DNA of 64,000 nucleotides from contig CANQFC010000001.1 of assembly GCA_947598155.1 (NCBI GenBank), positions 310,001 through 374,000 of the forward strand, in the 5' to 3' direction. The DNA is from an uncultured Clostridia bacterium (GTDB lineage: Bacteria > Bacillota > Clostridia > Oscillospirales > Acutalibacteraceae). This document shows positions 8,801-15,768 of the stretch, in pieces. Under the pieces are notes generated by a model, which had not been told where the DNA came from, searched no databases, and was given only the letters and a program-made list of their open reading frames with translations. How positions within the stretch are numbered: position 1 is the first letter of the stretch; every line of letters starts with the position of its first letter. The position numbers were made by a program, and so were the translations under genes.

Positions 8801-11745
8801 AGCCTACAACAGACAATTCAGACATTCTGAACAGCAATTTAATGATTGAAACAGTTAAACCTACCGTTTCCGTTGAATATATTGCTGCCGCAAATGAAAA
8901 GAATACAGACACAGCAGATGAAAACGACTGGTATAATAAAGATATTGATTTCAATATTAAAATCAATGACGCTGATTCAGGAATCAGAAATGTATCTGTG
9001 AAGATTAACGGCGCCGATATTGTTCTTGATAAAGACAATAAAAATATTGACGCTAAATTCTATGAGAAAGACGAAAAAACAACTGACCTTACCTTCACAG
9101 TGAATACAAATCAGGCAACACGCAATGAAGACGGCTCATATACTATTGAAATTTCGGTTACCGATAATGCGGGGAATGTATCCGAACCTTACAAAAAGAC
9201 AATTTACAAGGATACCGATAATCCCTACATCACTAAATTTGATTTTGAGCCTGAAAATTTTGCCGAGGGCAGTAACACTGATTTAAAGCTTGAGGTTACC
9301 GATTACGGTTTCTACTTTAAGGAAGATACAAAAGTGACAATCTCTTCAAGGGATGACAAACCTTCATCGGGAATTAAGTCAATTACATATTATACAGTTG
9401 ACAAGGACAGCAAAAACAGTGCAGAGATTACTGCGCCCGTAAATGCTGACGGGCAGGTAAGCTTTATTATCAAGGCTAATTTTAAGGGTCAGATTTATGC
9501 AAAGGCTACGGATAATGTAGACAATGTTCAGGAGAATTTTGTAAATCCGAACAGCGCAATTATTGAAGATGAAACAAAGCACAGAGAAGAAGAGCATATT
9601 GCATTTGAAAAAGACAGCACGGCAAATAAAACTCAAAGCGGTTCAGAGCTTTATAAAAATGATGTTCCTGTAACAATTACGGTAACAGACACTTATTCAG
9701 GCATCCGTGAAATTGAATGGTCGGTTGTTGCTCCTTATGACAAAGATAGCAATCAGAGCGGAAAGGTTACCGTAGATAACAAGAAAACCTTCACTGATGA
9801 CAGCGATTCAGGCTGGCGGCAGACAAAGACTGAGGCGAATCTTGTAACGGAAATGGAAAAAACCATTACTGTAAATAACAACAGTAACGATATTGTTGTT
9901 AAAGTAAAAATGACTGACAGAGCAGGAAATACCTCTGAAAAATCAATCAGCTTCTGCATAGATAAAACCAAACCCACAATTGAAGTTACCTACGATAATA
10001 ATACGCCTGACGAAAAATATACAAATATTTACAAGGCAAACCGTACCGCAACAATTAAGGTAACAGAGAGAAATTTTGACAGTAAGAATATCGTTTATAA
10101 CATCACGAATACCGACGGCGTAATTCCGAAACTGTCCGATTGGAAGGAATATAAAAATACCGATAATCCCGATGAAACATACTACATTGCATCAATTGCA
10201 TATACAGCAGACGGGGATTATACATTTGACATAAGCTATTCCGACCGCGCAGGAAATGCGGCTGATAAATTTGCACAGCACAAATTTACAATTGACAAAA
10301 CAAAGCCGATTGTAACTGTTTCTTACGATAACAATTCAGCAAGCAACGGTATTTACTATAAGGCGGACAGAACAGCTACCATTACAATTGTTGAGCATAA
10401 TTTTGATGCTGAGCGTGTAGCAATTCTTGAATCAGCGCCTTCAATCAGCGCTTGGAAGAGTGTCGGCGATACGCATACCGCAACTATTAGTTACAAAACA
10501 GACGGTAAATACACGCTTGATATAGAATTTACCGATATGGCAGGAAACAGCATTGACGATTTTGCCGCTCAGAATTTCTATATAGATAAAACAAATCCTG
10601 TTTTATCTATTTCAGGCATTGCAGATAAATCTGCAAATAACGACAGCGGAAACATCGGCTTTACTGTTACGGCTACTGATGATAACTTCGACGTATTTGT
10701 ACCCGTATTGTCTGCGGTTATAATGAAAGACGGTAAATTTGAATCCCAAAATCTTACTATCGGCAATACTGAGGATATAGAAAAAGGCAAGAGATATACT
10801 GTCACCAATATAAATACCGACGGTATATACAGCATTACCTGTACCGTAACAGACAAGGCGGGAAATGCATACAGCGAGGTAATATTAGAGAATGCTAACG
10901 GGAAAAACTATGTTGAAAAACGCTCAGGCTCAGATAAACTGGTAACATTCTCAGTTAACCGCGGTGGCTCTGTGTTCTCACCCAATGCCTTTACCGAAAA
11001 TCTTTTGAAGACTTATTACGTAAAGAATATTACAGAAAATGTTACGTTAATCGAAATTAACGCAGACCCGATTTTAGAAAATACAGTAACTCTTAACGGT
11101 AAAAAGCTTGTTGAAAATACCGATTACACCGTTACTGCCGACAACAGCGCAGGCTCGTGGTATAAGTATTCTTACAGCATCAATAAGGCTCTGTTTGAGG
11201 GCGAAAGCGAATATATCGTTGTTATATCGTCTAAGGATAAAGCCGGTAACGAGGCATTCAGCGATGTTAAGGGAATTTCAGCTAAATTTGTTGTTGATAG
11301 AACGGCGCCCATAGTTACAGTAGCAGGTATTAAAACAAACGGCAGATATCAAGTCGAAAAGCAAGTTGTTACTGTTGTACCGACAGATGACGGCGGTTCG
11401 CTGAAAAGCCTTATTGTACGCACGGTAGATAAAAACGGCGCGGTGATTAAGGAGTTAATTAACCTTTCAGGCGAAGATTTAGTTAATGCAATTGCAGCCG
11501 GAAATATTACGTTTGAACTTAGCGAGGGTCTTTATCAGAATGTTCAGATTATCTGTGAGGATTACGCAGGCAACATAAGCGGTGCCAAGACAGATGAAAT
11601 TTATTCTAATGTATCTATTTCTTCAAGTGCAATAATGATTTTCTGGGCGAATAAGCCTCTTCGCTGGGGCTCTATTGCAGGGGTAATTCTGTTAACAGCG
11701 GCAATTATATTTGCGGTTATCCGTAAAAAACGCAAAGAAGAATAA
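5806..11745 (+). CDS. Giant Ig-repeat surface protein with C-terminal membrane anchor
   Basis: 1979 residues. The start is ATG 5806 or 5809 (SD GAAAGG upstream). There is a signal peptide ending near INAFA, then two carboxypeptidase-regulatory/CNA-B-like beta domains (about 43-215) and three InlB-type 'bacterial repeat' domains (about 218-455; features such as YGESKTITATANDGY). A long series of Ig-like domains follows, each ending in a D-x-AGN strand (for example TDNAGNVS, TDRAGNTS, SDRAGNAA, TDMAGNS, TDKAGN); I count about ten AGN or VGN copies. Two adjacent modules share YDNN...YKA.RTATI...NFD and look like a recent duplication. The C-terminus has one membrane helix and the basic tail IRKKRKEE, not an LPXTG sorting signal. 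Likely an adhesin or cell-envelope stalk tied to the kinase operon. Confidence 0.85.
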   Translation: MMFRDLKKSTSRITAVVLSVVMLLTVIPFGTLINAFAVTVDSYTVTLTDGSSAINLDGVEITLTNKADASKSSVQNTSNGVAIFENFVEEEETYTVSVAEKTGYESVADFEITPASGENNYDVTYVAIPEIELQGTVIDENGAPYKGATVEVTGYITETAVTGDDGKYSFTAYKGKDYTVTATAKEEKYEKVSTEITNLSETQPASELKFKVKEFNISTAATDSNGTISESGNVKYGESKTITATANDGYCIDSFKVDDVEQPNATSKKEFTYSFSNITDSHSVSVSFKVQKYKISFTVDENGKVEYTEGSKREEVGGSVKIDKEFNESEDPLNPTKVIVDAIPNDTYRVSKIVVDGAEQTFTENDKKVEGTEFIMTKDHTFVVEFSRNQYSVKINNGKNGTATVDNEIVEYNGAATVTIIPDDGYEISSLKLNGVEVDPEGEDFAQSYTLYVDNITANQTIDIEYALIQSSTVFDKIDNDYYTITFNKDGDTFNPVIIGNKYIVPDGTIIQVHPKAPYVRTSINYNVKYTASVSTIKQPITIDEIDVDKDNKIGGWNRIKNINIEIIFDTKSPSIPKITKEPDKDFNNYEYTISAAVTDDIAGVDKVYYSATNDFSTAAEAEFNSETNTAQFKTDSAENNYEYFIWAVDKVGNLTAGDDVKSIPVAIDKSEPTIDKFDFSSSSLNVCEFGTFSNENIKVLITASDTKSETTNSGIASITFNGQTVEAKDFKDGKAEFTLNANDFSATKEVSATATDNAGNVSQTTIPTSENSNIKSNKITISNVKATIVSERKYDAKYINGEEYWYDGDTDFTVKVTDEFGIQSVVIKMNGVEVLNKNYNNSANAVKEKEYTVNTSENPNDGKNEISVEVVNVNNNSSSDNKSLYIDTTAPDVVAFNITKVGETPLDKVLNILTFGIFFNEKVEITVTANDKNATSGIDSITLYAGEESLGTENVNKDNKATFTVPTEDITDEAKYFDKVLSAVATDNVGNITENRVEPTTDNSDILNSNLMIETVKPTVSVEYIAAANEKNTDTADENDWYNKDIDFNIKINDADSGIRNVSVKINGADIVLDKDNKNIDAKFYEKDEKTTDLTFTVNTNQATRNEDGSYTIEISVTDNAGNVSEPYKKTIYKDTDNPYITKFDFEPENFAEGSNTDLKLEVTDYGFYFKEDTKVTISSRDDKPSSGIKSITYYTVDKDSKNSAEITAPVNADGQVSFIIKANFKGQIYAKATDNVDNVQENFVNPNSAIIEDETKHREEEHIAFEKDSTANKTQSGSELYKNDVPVTITVTDTYSGIREIEWSVVAPYDKDSNQSGKVTVDNKKTFTDDSDSGWRQTKTEANLVTEMEKTITVNNNSNDIVVKVKMTDRAGNTSEKSISFCIDKTKPTIEVTYDNNTPDEKYTNIYKANRTATIKVTERNFDSKNIVYNITNTDGVIPKLSDWKEYKNTDNPDETYYIASIAYTADGDYTFDISYSDRAGNAADKFAQHKFTIDKTKPIVTVSYDNNSASNGIYYKADRTATITIVEHNFDAERVAILESAPSISAWKSVGDTHTATISYKTDGKYTLDIEFTDMAGNSIDDFAAQNFYIDKTNPVLSISGIADKSANNDSGNIGFTVTATDDNFDVFVPVLSAVIMKDGKFESQNLTIGNTEDIEKGKRYTVTNINTDGIYSITCTVTDKAGNAYSEVILENANGKNYVEKRSGSDKLVTFSVNRGGSVFSPNAFTENLLKTYYVKNITENVTLIEINADPILENTVTLNGKKLVENTDYTVTADNSAGSWYKYSYSINKALFEGESEYIVVISSKDKAGNEAFSDVKGISAKFVVDRTAPIVTVAGIKTNGRYQVEKQVVTVVPTDDGGSLKSLIVRTVDKNGAVIKELINLSGEDLVNAIAAGNITFELSEGLYQNVQIICEDYAGNISGAKTDEIYSNVSISSSAIMIFWANKPLRWGSIAGVILLTAAIIFAVIRKKRKEE

Positions 11746-11810
11746 TACAAATTTTATCTGTAAATGCTTAGAGCATTACTTGATGATTTGAATTATTCTT
11801 AAAAAACTAA

Positions 11811-11866
11811 AACACTCCTTCTTGATTTTTAAGCGATGACTTAGAATTAAGAAGGAGTGTTATTTT
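11811..11866 (+). terminator. Strong intrinsic terminator of the kinase/surface-protein operon
   Basis: A perfect 13-bp stem AACACTCCTTCTT/AAGAAGGAGTGTT, extendable inward by several A-T and G-T pairs, is followed by TATTTTT. It lies 65 nt after the surface protein stop. Confidence 0.85.
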
Positions 11867-11937
11867 TACTTAAAAATATCTAATATATTTTTCGTAATGC
11901 AATGAAAGAAATAATTGAAATGAAAAAAATGATAGGT

Positions 11938-12000
11938 TTCAATCACTTATATATCAAAAGTTTTTGATTCCTTTGACCCCCATCTGACCCCCATTTTTAT
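11938..12000 (-). pseudogene. Remnant of an integrase C-terminus (17 codons) beside tRNA-Trp
   Basis: On the minus strand the frame KWGSDGGQRNQKLLIYK ends in TGA just before 11941. It is preceded in frame by TAA, so only a fragment exists. The GSDGGQRNQK stretch aligns with GQNYGPRNTK read just past the stop of the integrase at 1-372 (G, D/N, G, RN, K shared). An 11-bp tandem repeat GACCCCCATCT/GACCCCCATTT on the plus strand encodes the glycine-rich part. Such tails are known at the ends of some Firmicutes tyrosine integrases. The assignment is by eye and tentative. Confidence 0.35.
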
Positions 12001-12087
12001 AAAATTCTGTGTGCTTTTATGCCTGTTTACAGGAAAAAGCACATAAAATCAAAAAATAAAAAAGTCTTGAAATCCCTTATATATCAA
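11941..12087. repeat. Imperfect 17-bp direct repeat, candidate att pair downstream of tRNA-Trp
   Basis: AATCACTTATATATCAA (11941-11957) and AATCCCTTATATATCAA (12071-12087) match at 16 of 17 positions and lie 130 bp apart. The right copy is inside the tRNA-Trp terminator; the left copy overlaps the stop of the integrase-like fragment. This is how attL and attR would look after collapse of an element inserted at the tRNA 3' side. A chance AT-rich repeat cannot be excluded. Confidence 0.4.
12011..12042. other. Hairpin between candidate att copies
   Basis: GTGCTTTT...AAAAGCAC encloses an inner CCTG-TTTA-CAGG stem. The structure is nearly perfect but has no U-tract immediately after it. It may belong to the collapsed element. 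Confidence 0.4.
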
Positions 12088-12104
12088 GGAATTACAAGAC
12101 TTTT
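12060..12104 (-). terminator. Intrinsic terminator of tRNA-Trp
   Basis: Read on the minus strand, AAAAGTCTTG pairs with CAAGACTTTT, with an inner stem AATTCCTT/AAGGGATT, followed by TTTATTTTTT. It begins a few bases after the tRNA 3' end. Confidence 0.85.
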
Positions 12105-12108
12105 CTTT

Positions 12109-12184
12109 TGGCAGGGGCAGAAGGACTTGAACCCTCGGCACGCGGTTTTGGAGACCGCTGCTCTACCAACTGAGCTATACCCCT
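12109..12184 (-). tRNA. tRNA-Trp (anticodon CCA)
   Basis: 76 nt including an encoded CCA. Acceptor AGGGGTA pairs with TGCCCCT. The D-loop is AGCTCAGTTGGTAGAGC, the anticodon loop CTCCAAA, and the T-arm contains GGTTCAAGTCC. The overlapping plus-strand ORF (12019-12306, 'QKDLNPRHAVLETAALPTELYP') is the usual shadow of this tRNA. Confidence 0.97.
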
Positions 12185-12293
12185 ATATTTATTTTTGCAT
12201 AAAGACTGTTTTTACCCGCCGCAGGCAACCCGAGCATTGTATTTTGCTCTATTTGGCGGGACAAGTGTGTTTACCTCTTAAAAGCACTGTTCT

Positions 12294-12322
12294 ATTATAC
12301 ATATAACTTGCCTTTTTGTCAA
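12294..12322 (-). promoter_or_regulatory. Consensus sigma-A promoter for tRNA-Trp
   Basis: On the minus strand, TTGACA (12322-12317), a 17-bp spacer and TATAAT (12299-12294). Both boxes are perfect, as expected for a stable RNA gene about 100 nt downstream. Confidence 0.9.
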
Positions 12323-12563
12323 CTCTTATTTTATATCGTATTTACAATAATTATGGACTATCGGGAGTTTTTTGCAGATGAATATACGCTCTGCCGCATC
12401 CGCACCGCCTTATTTTACAATTTTTCGCCTGTCAAAAGGGACTTTGAGAGACAATCGTTAAAAATCAGCTTTAAAAGTACCGTTAATTTGTATGCCGCAG
12501 TGCTGATATTGAGGTAAATAGCATAATGACGGGCAAGTCTCTTATTGAATTTATTTAAAACAA
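12323..12563. other. Intergenic stretch without recognised gene
   Basis: About 240 bp. The ORF 12308-12517 has no SD, no recognisable protein signature and overlaps the tRNA promoter, so it is not called. Nothing else is seen here. Confidence 0.5.
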
Positions 12564-12609
12564 TAAAAAGCGCTCTCAAAGGATTTTGATTTTTTGAGAC
12601 CGCTTTTTT
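12564..12609 (-). terminator. Terminator of the DUF5696-type lipoprotein gene
   Basis: AAAAAGCGCTCTCAAA pairs with TTTGAGACCGCTTTTTT (one C/C mismatch). It has A/T tracts on both sides, so it could act in either direction, but the only adjacent gene ends here on the minus strand. Confidence 0.75.
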
Positions 12610-12617
12610 CTGATAAA

Positions 12618-14810
12618 TTATGAAATCTTTACGCAGTCGTTCGCGTTTACTGTGATGCCGTTTATTTTTACATCCTCTTCGGTGTAGTTGACATAAACCT
12701 TTGCGCTGTTGTTGTATTCCGTGCAGAATACGCCTGTACGCGCCTCATAGTGAGACGTCATTCGCGCGTCTCGCAGGTCAGCAAGAATATCGCTTGCTTT
12801 AACGCAATAGGACACGATTTCGTTTATGTTTTTGTTGTAGTCGTATTTATCGTTTTCTTCCGTTCCCAAGCAATACCAATCGGCGGAGGGTAAAGCGCCG
12901 TATTCAACAGAGCGCAGAAACGCTTTTTTCGGGTCTTCGCTGAGGTTAATGCCGCCAAAGCTGTAATCGTATGTGCCGTGAAGAATCAGCGAAGTAAAAG
13001 GAATTGAACGATACGCCTCATTTTCCTCGCGTGATACGGCTCCTTGCGGAATATATAAAATAACGCTCGCATTTTTCAGCGAATAAAAATTACCGTTGCA
13101 TATCATAACGGGCTTGTTTGAGGAAAGAACGGGGATAAGAGCGGCAATCTCTTTTTTACTGCTTTCTCTTGGATAAAAGTCTGAAGAATAGTCCGAATAA
13201 AGCGCCGTGCCGATGTCGTTCAATGCGAATCCGTCAAAAGAAACGTCTGCGGAATCGTTTAAAAGATTCTCAATTTTGTCTTCAAGCTCGGATATTTTAA
13301 GATACCCGCGCTTTGAGGACGGCATATTAAGATGAGCTTGCGTATTAGGATACGTTGTTTTATTGCCGTAAAGGTTTTTTGCCTTGTCACCCGAGGATTT
13401 TTTGACCGAGAGGACTGGCGTGTCAATGTAAATAGGAAAATTCTGTGTTTTCATATAAGAATAAAGTGCGTCGTAATCTTCTTTTGAGCCGAGCTGTTTA
13501 AGAAAACTGCCGAAATCGCCGCTTTCACCGTTATTTGCGTCGGTAAACAGCCCGCTTGCGTGCAGATAAACGCTGTTAACGCCTTTTGCTTTTAATAGAG
13601 ACATCAGCGCCTGCGCCTGTTCAAAGGTGGATTTTACCGCAAATTTGCCGTTGGAGTCAAAAAACCCAAATTGAAGATTTACTATCAGCGGAAGTGAAGA
13701 ATTTTCGGCGGTTACGGATTTTGAAGAAATAACAGAATTTCTTATAAGATTTTCCCGGCAGGCGGCGGCCATACCGGAATATGTAGCCGATTGCCCCGAA
13801 AGGAAACGGTAACAAAGGCGTATTTCACCGCCGTATTCGCCGCCTAATGTTTTAACCTGCTTTGATTTTTTTGAGACGGTTGAAGAGTCGGTAACGGCAA
13901 ATTCCGCGCCTACGCTGTTAAGCGAAGTGTCTGACAGCCTGTACGCGTTAATATCGGCAACGGATTCACCGCTTTCTATAATGCAGAGGAACGCCCCCTT
14001 GCCGTGCTTAATTCCGAACGCGCCGAGCGGAGCTGAGGCCTTGCCTTTGGCGACAGAGGGGTCGTCGCCGTAAACCTTGAGCGTTATCGGAGAAAAATCC
14101 GGGTTGGAAACGCCCGTTTTTATAATTGCGCCGCTCCCGTCGGGGACAAATATGAAGTCGTCTTTGTCTTGGTCGCTGTAAGCGCCGAAAGAATTTAAAA
14201 ACTTGATTTTTTCAACATATACGCCGTCCGAAAGCTGTAAGTTATTCATATTTACCGAGGCGTAGAACGACCCGTCCGAAAGAATGTATGAAACGGTGGC
14301 GTCGACCCGAACAGATTCTTCGGGGAGGGTGTTTATATCCGCTTTGCCGCTGTCAGCGTCAAGAGAGAGCGAGTATTTAACATTTACGCCGTTGTTTGTA
14401 TTCTCAAAAACGAAATTTCCGAAAGAAACTGAATTGTCCTGCGTATTTAAAACGTACTGTTTGCCGCTTTCGGTTAAAAGAGTTATTTCAAGCGGAGCAT
14501 ATAGAAGAGATTTTTTCTCTTCGTCGGAGGGGAGGGAGCTCCAGAAAATATTTGAAGAAGAGTCGAGTATTCCGACTGAAGTGGTCGTTTTATCAAAAAA
14601 CATTTCAATAAGACCCGACTTGCAGACGGATTCGTAAGAACTGCGTTTTACCTTGTGGTAAGCGTCGCCTGCGTTTTCGGGGTAAATATTTTCAAATTCG
14701 GCGCTCTTTATTTTTACAAGAGTTACGGGCGCGCAGGAGGAAAAAAGCAGAGATAGGGCAAGGCTGATTGCCGTGACCGTAAGGATAATGCCGAGCCTTC
14801 TTTTGTTCAT
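12618..14810 (-). CDS. DUF5696-type lipoprotein, probable carbohydrate-related surface protein
   Basis: About 730 residues from the ATG at 14810. That start gives a clean lipoprotein signal MNKRRLGIILTV...LLFSSC with Cys after a lipobox; the ORF track begins earlier at a TTG. The motif FIFVPDGSGAIIKTG and the barrel-like second half (VYLHASGLFTDAN, SFDGFALNDIGTALYSDYSS) fit the large Clostridia lipoproteins annotated DUF5696, often found near glycan-use and transport genes. The enzymatic role is not known; the second half suggests a TIM-barrel glycosidase fold. It is monocistronic, with its own terminator. The start region is unusual: the only good SD (AAAGGAG, about 14881-14875) is separated from the ATGs by a long hairpin (see findings). 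Confidence 0.7.
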   Translation of the reverse strand: MNKRRLGIILTVTAISLALSLLFSSCAPVTLVKIKSAEFENIYPENAGDAYHKVKRSSYESVCKSGLIEMFFDKTTTSVGILDSSSNIFWSSLPSDEEKKSLLYAPLEITLLTESGKQYVLNTQDNSVSFGNFVFENTNNGVNVKYSLSLDADSGKADINTLPEESVRVDATVSYILSDGSFYASVNMNNLQLSDGVYVEKIKFLNSFGAYSDQDKDDFIFVPDGSGAIIKTGVSNPDFSPITLKVYGDDPSVAKGKASAPLGAFGIKHGKGAFLCIIESGESVADINAYRLSDTSLNSVGAEFAVTDSSTVSKKSKQVKTLGGEYGGEIRLCYRFLSGQSATYSGMAAACRENLIRNSVISSKSVTAENSSLPLIVNLQFGFFDSNGKFAVKSTFEQAQALMSLLKAKGVNSVYLHASGLFTDANNGESGDFGSFLKQLGSKEDYDALYSYMKTQNFPIYIDTPVLSVKKSSGDKAKNLYGNKTTYPNTQAHLNMPSSKRGYLKISELEDKIENLLNDSADVSFDGFALNDIGTALYSDYSSDFYPRESSKKEIAALIPVLSSNKPVMICNGNFYSLKNASVILYIPQGAVSREENEAYRSIPFTSLILHGTYDYSFGGINLSEDPKKAFLRSVEYGALPSADWYCLGTEENDKYDYNKNINEIVSYCVKASDILADLRDARMTSHYEARTGVFCTEYNNSAKVYVNYTEEDVKINGITVNANDCVKIS

Positions 14811-14823
14811 AAAAATCGTCATA

Positions 14824-14881
14824 CGGTACTGCGGTTTCAAAGACTTTTATTAAGCTCTTGAAATTACGGTACCGCTCCTTT
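14824..14881 (-). promoter_or_regulatory. SD followed by hairpin before lipoprotein start codon
   Basis: On the minus strand, AAAGGAG is followed at once by CGGTAC. The stem then includes TTTCAAGA/TCTTTGAAA (one bulge) and closes with GTACCG, and the ATGs at 14822 and 14810 come right after it. If folded, the hairpin brings the SD close to the start. The spoIIAA gene has the same architecture. Confidence 0.45.
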
Positions 14882-14935
14882 CTCATTTTTCGCGGTGAGC
14901 GGTTTTCGAATAATATTCGGTTAATACAGAAAACA

Positions 14936-14964
14936 AGTATAACACATATTTACGAAAAATACAA
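14936..14964 (-). promoter_or_regulatory. Candidate promoter of DUF5696-type gene
   Basis: On the minus strand, an extended -10 TGTTATACT (14941-14936 for TATACT) has a weak -35 TTGTAT 17 bp upstream. It lies about 55 nt before the SD. Confidence 0.4.
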
Positions 14965-15059
14965 ATTTTGGCGTAATTGTTCAAAAAGTATCGAAAAAAT
15001 ATTTGCGGCTGTATGCTGACAGAATATAGATATTTGAATTTTCATATGATAAAATAGGT

Positions 15060-15171
15060 ATCATTTGAGGCGGTATTTATTTCTGTTACGACGGCAGAAA
15101 CACAACGGTTCCGAAAAAATGGAACCCGCCTCAGGAGGCGGGGGACATCTCTTGCCTAAGTTATACGGTCA
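15060..15171 (-). ncRNA. Leader/ncRNA candidate B (GGCAAGAGATGTCC element)
   Basis: On the minus strand, TATAAC-TTAGGCAAGAGATGTCC is followed by the hairpins CGCCTCCTGAGGCG, GGTTCC-attttttc-GGAACC and TTTCTG...CAGAAA. A distal TGAGGCG/CGCCTCA pairing competes with the first hairpin. The first ~45 nt match copy A at 17420-17470 on the plus strand, including the -10-like box. It lies downstream of the XRE gene and upstream of the lipoprotein gene. Function unknown; no Rfam family was recognised. Confidence 0.4.
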
Positions 15172-15257
15172 TAAGCTATATTGCATAACGCGCTTTTTCA
15201 GCGATATTTTACAGTTCGGAAAAATATATGCACTTTCGCCGAAAGAAAGCGATTTGC

Positions 15258-15464
15258 CTAATCGTCTTCGGGAATGTATTCCGCAATATCCTCTAACCTG
15301 CAATTTAAAACACGGCAGAGCTTATCGAGCGTTTTTGTTTCGATATTGTCGTTGCTTTTTAAGCGCCTGACGGTTTTGCTGTCTATGCCGCTTTTTTCTC
15401 TGAGATAATATGTGGTAATATTTTTCTTTTTCATCGTTTCCCAAAGTCTGTCAAATTTTATCAT
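15258..15464 (-). CDS. Small XRE-family (Cro/CI-type) transcriptional regulator
   Basis: 68 residues. Start at 15464 because AAGGGGG lies 8 nt upstream; the ORF-track version to 15710 runs back through a promoter region. Nearly the whole protein is one helix-turn-helix domain: KNITTYYLREKSGIDSKTVRRLKSND, then ETKTLDKLCRVLNCRLEDIAEYI, typical of stand-alone HTH_26-like regulators. It faces a consensus plus-strand promoter overlapped by palindromic sequence, so it probably represses that promoter and perhaps its own. Identity of the regulated function is unknown. Confidence 0.85.
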   Translation of the reverse strand: MIKFDRLWETMKKKNITTYYLREKSGIDSKTVRRLKSNDNIETKTLDKLCRVLNCRLEDIAEYIPEDD

Positions 15465-15477
15465 AATAAATTCCCCC

Positions 15478-15506
15478 TTGACATTTAATATTATGGGGGT
15501 TATAAT
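15478..15506 (+). promoter_or_regulatory. Consensus sigma-A promoter facing away from XRE gene
   Basis: TTGACA (15478-15483), a 17-bp spacer and TATAAT (15501-15506). It starts only 14 nt from the divergent XRE start codon and directs transcription into the 23-codon ORF unit. Confidence 0.85.
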
Positions 15507-15538
15507 CTCTTGATATAAGGGGATATAATCCCCATATA
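15495..15538. promoter_or_regulatory. Operator-like palindromes for the XRE regulator
   Basis: GGGGAT-ATA-ATCCCC (15519-15533) is a perfect palindrome, extended by TATA on both flanks. A related, less symmetric GGGGGTTATAATC overlaps the -10 box (15495-15507). The placement around the -10 and start point fits repression by the adjacent Cro/CI-like protein. Confidence 0.6.
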
Positions 15539-15610
15539 TTCTTTTAATAATTTTACTGTTTATCCTAAAAAAGATAAAATAAATAAAAAAGTGAGGATTA
15601 GGAGAAGAAA

Positions 15611-15682
15611 ATGACAGAAAACCGATTGATTTCAGCATTAAAACAGTTTCCCGATATTTTAAGCTATGCCCACCCTTGGTAA
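15611..15682 (+). CDS. 23-residue ORF in an independent transcription unit
   Basis: Too short for the ORF track. ATG 15611 has a strong SD (AGGAG, 6-nt spacing) and encodes MTENRLISALKQFPDILSYAHPW. The peptide is mildly amphipathic with an aromatic, His-containing end and has no signal sequence. Upstream are a perfect promoter and an operator; downstream is a clear terminator at 15769-15800, so the whole unit is about 285 nt. It could be a functional micropeptide, a truncated gene start, or an ORF in a regulatory RNA. Translation is likely from the SD; function is unknown. Confidence 0.5.
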   Translation: MTENRLISALKQFPDILSYAHPW

Positions 15683-15768
15683 ATAGATTACGTGGAACCC
15701 CCGCCGCCATTCCCGAAAGACGGGCAAAAACTTAAATTTTTTCTGTTGCAAATCAGCTTCAATAAACT

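Noticed and set aside
6336-10856. Many minus-strand ORFs inside the surface-protein gene
   Set aside because: They are antisense shadows of a repetitive beta-rich coding sequence and lack SDs.
12019-12306. ORF of 95 codons including QKDLNPRHAVLETAALPTELYP
   Set aside because: The peptide is the antisense translation of the tRNA-Trp gene (12109-12184, minus strand), a common annotation artefact.
12308-12517. 69-codon plus-strand ORF
   Set aside because: No SD, no family signature, and it begins inside the consensus promoter of tRNA-Trp on the other strand.
15065-15370. 101-codon plus-strand ORF over leader B
   Set aside because: It overlaps the XRE gene and the structured leader, starts without SD and has low-quality composition.
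15465-15710. N-terminal extension of the XRE ORF (MAAGVPRNLF...)
   Set aside because: The extension crosses a divergent consensus promoter and operators; a perfect SD supports the start at 15464.
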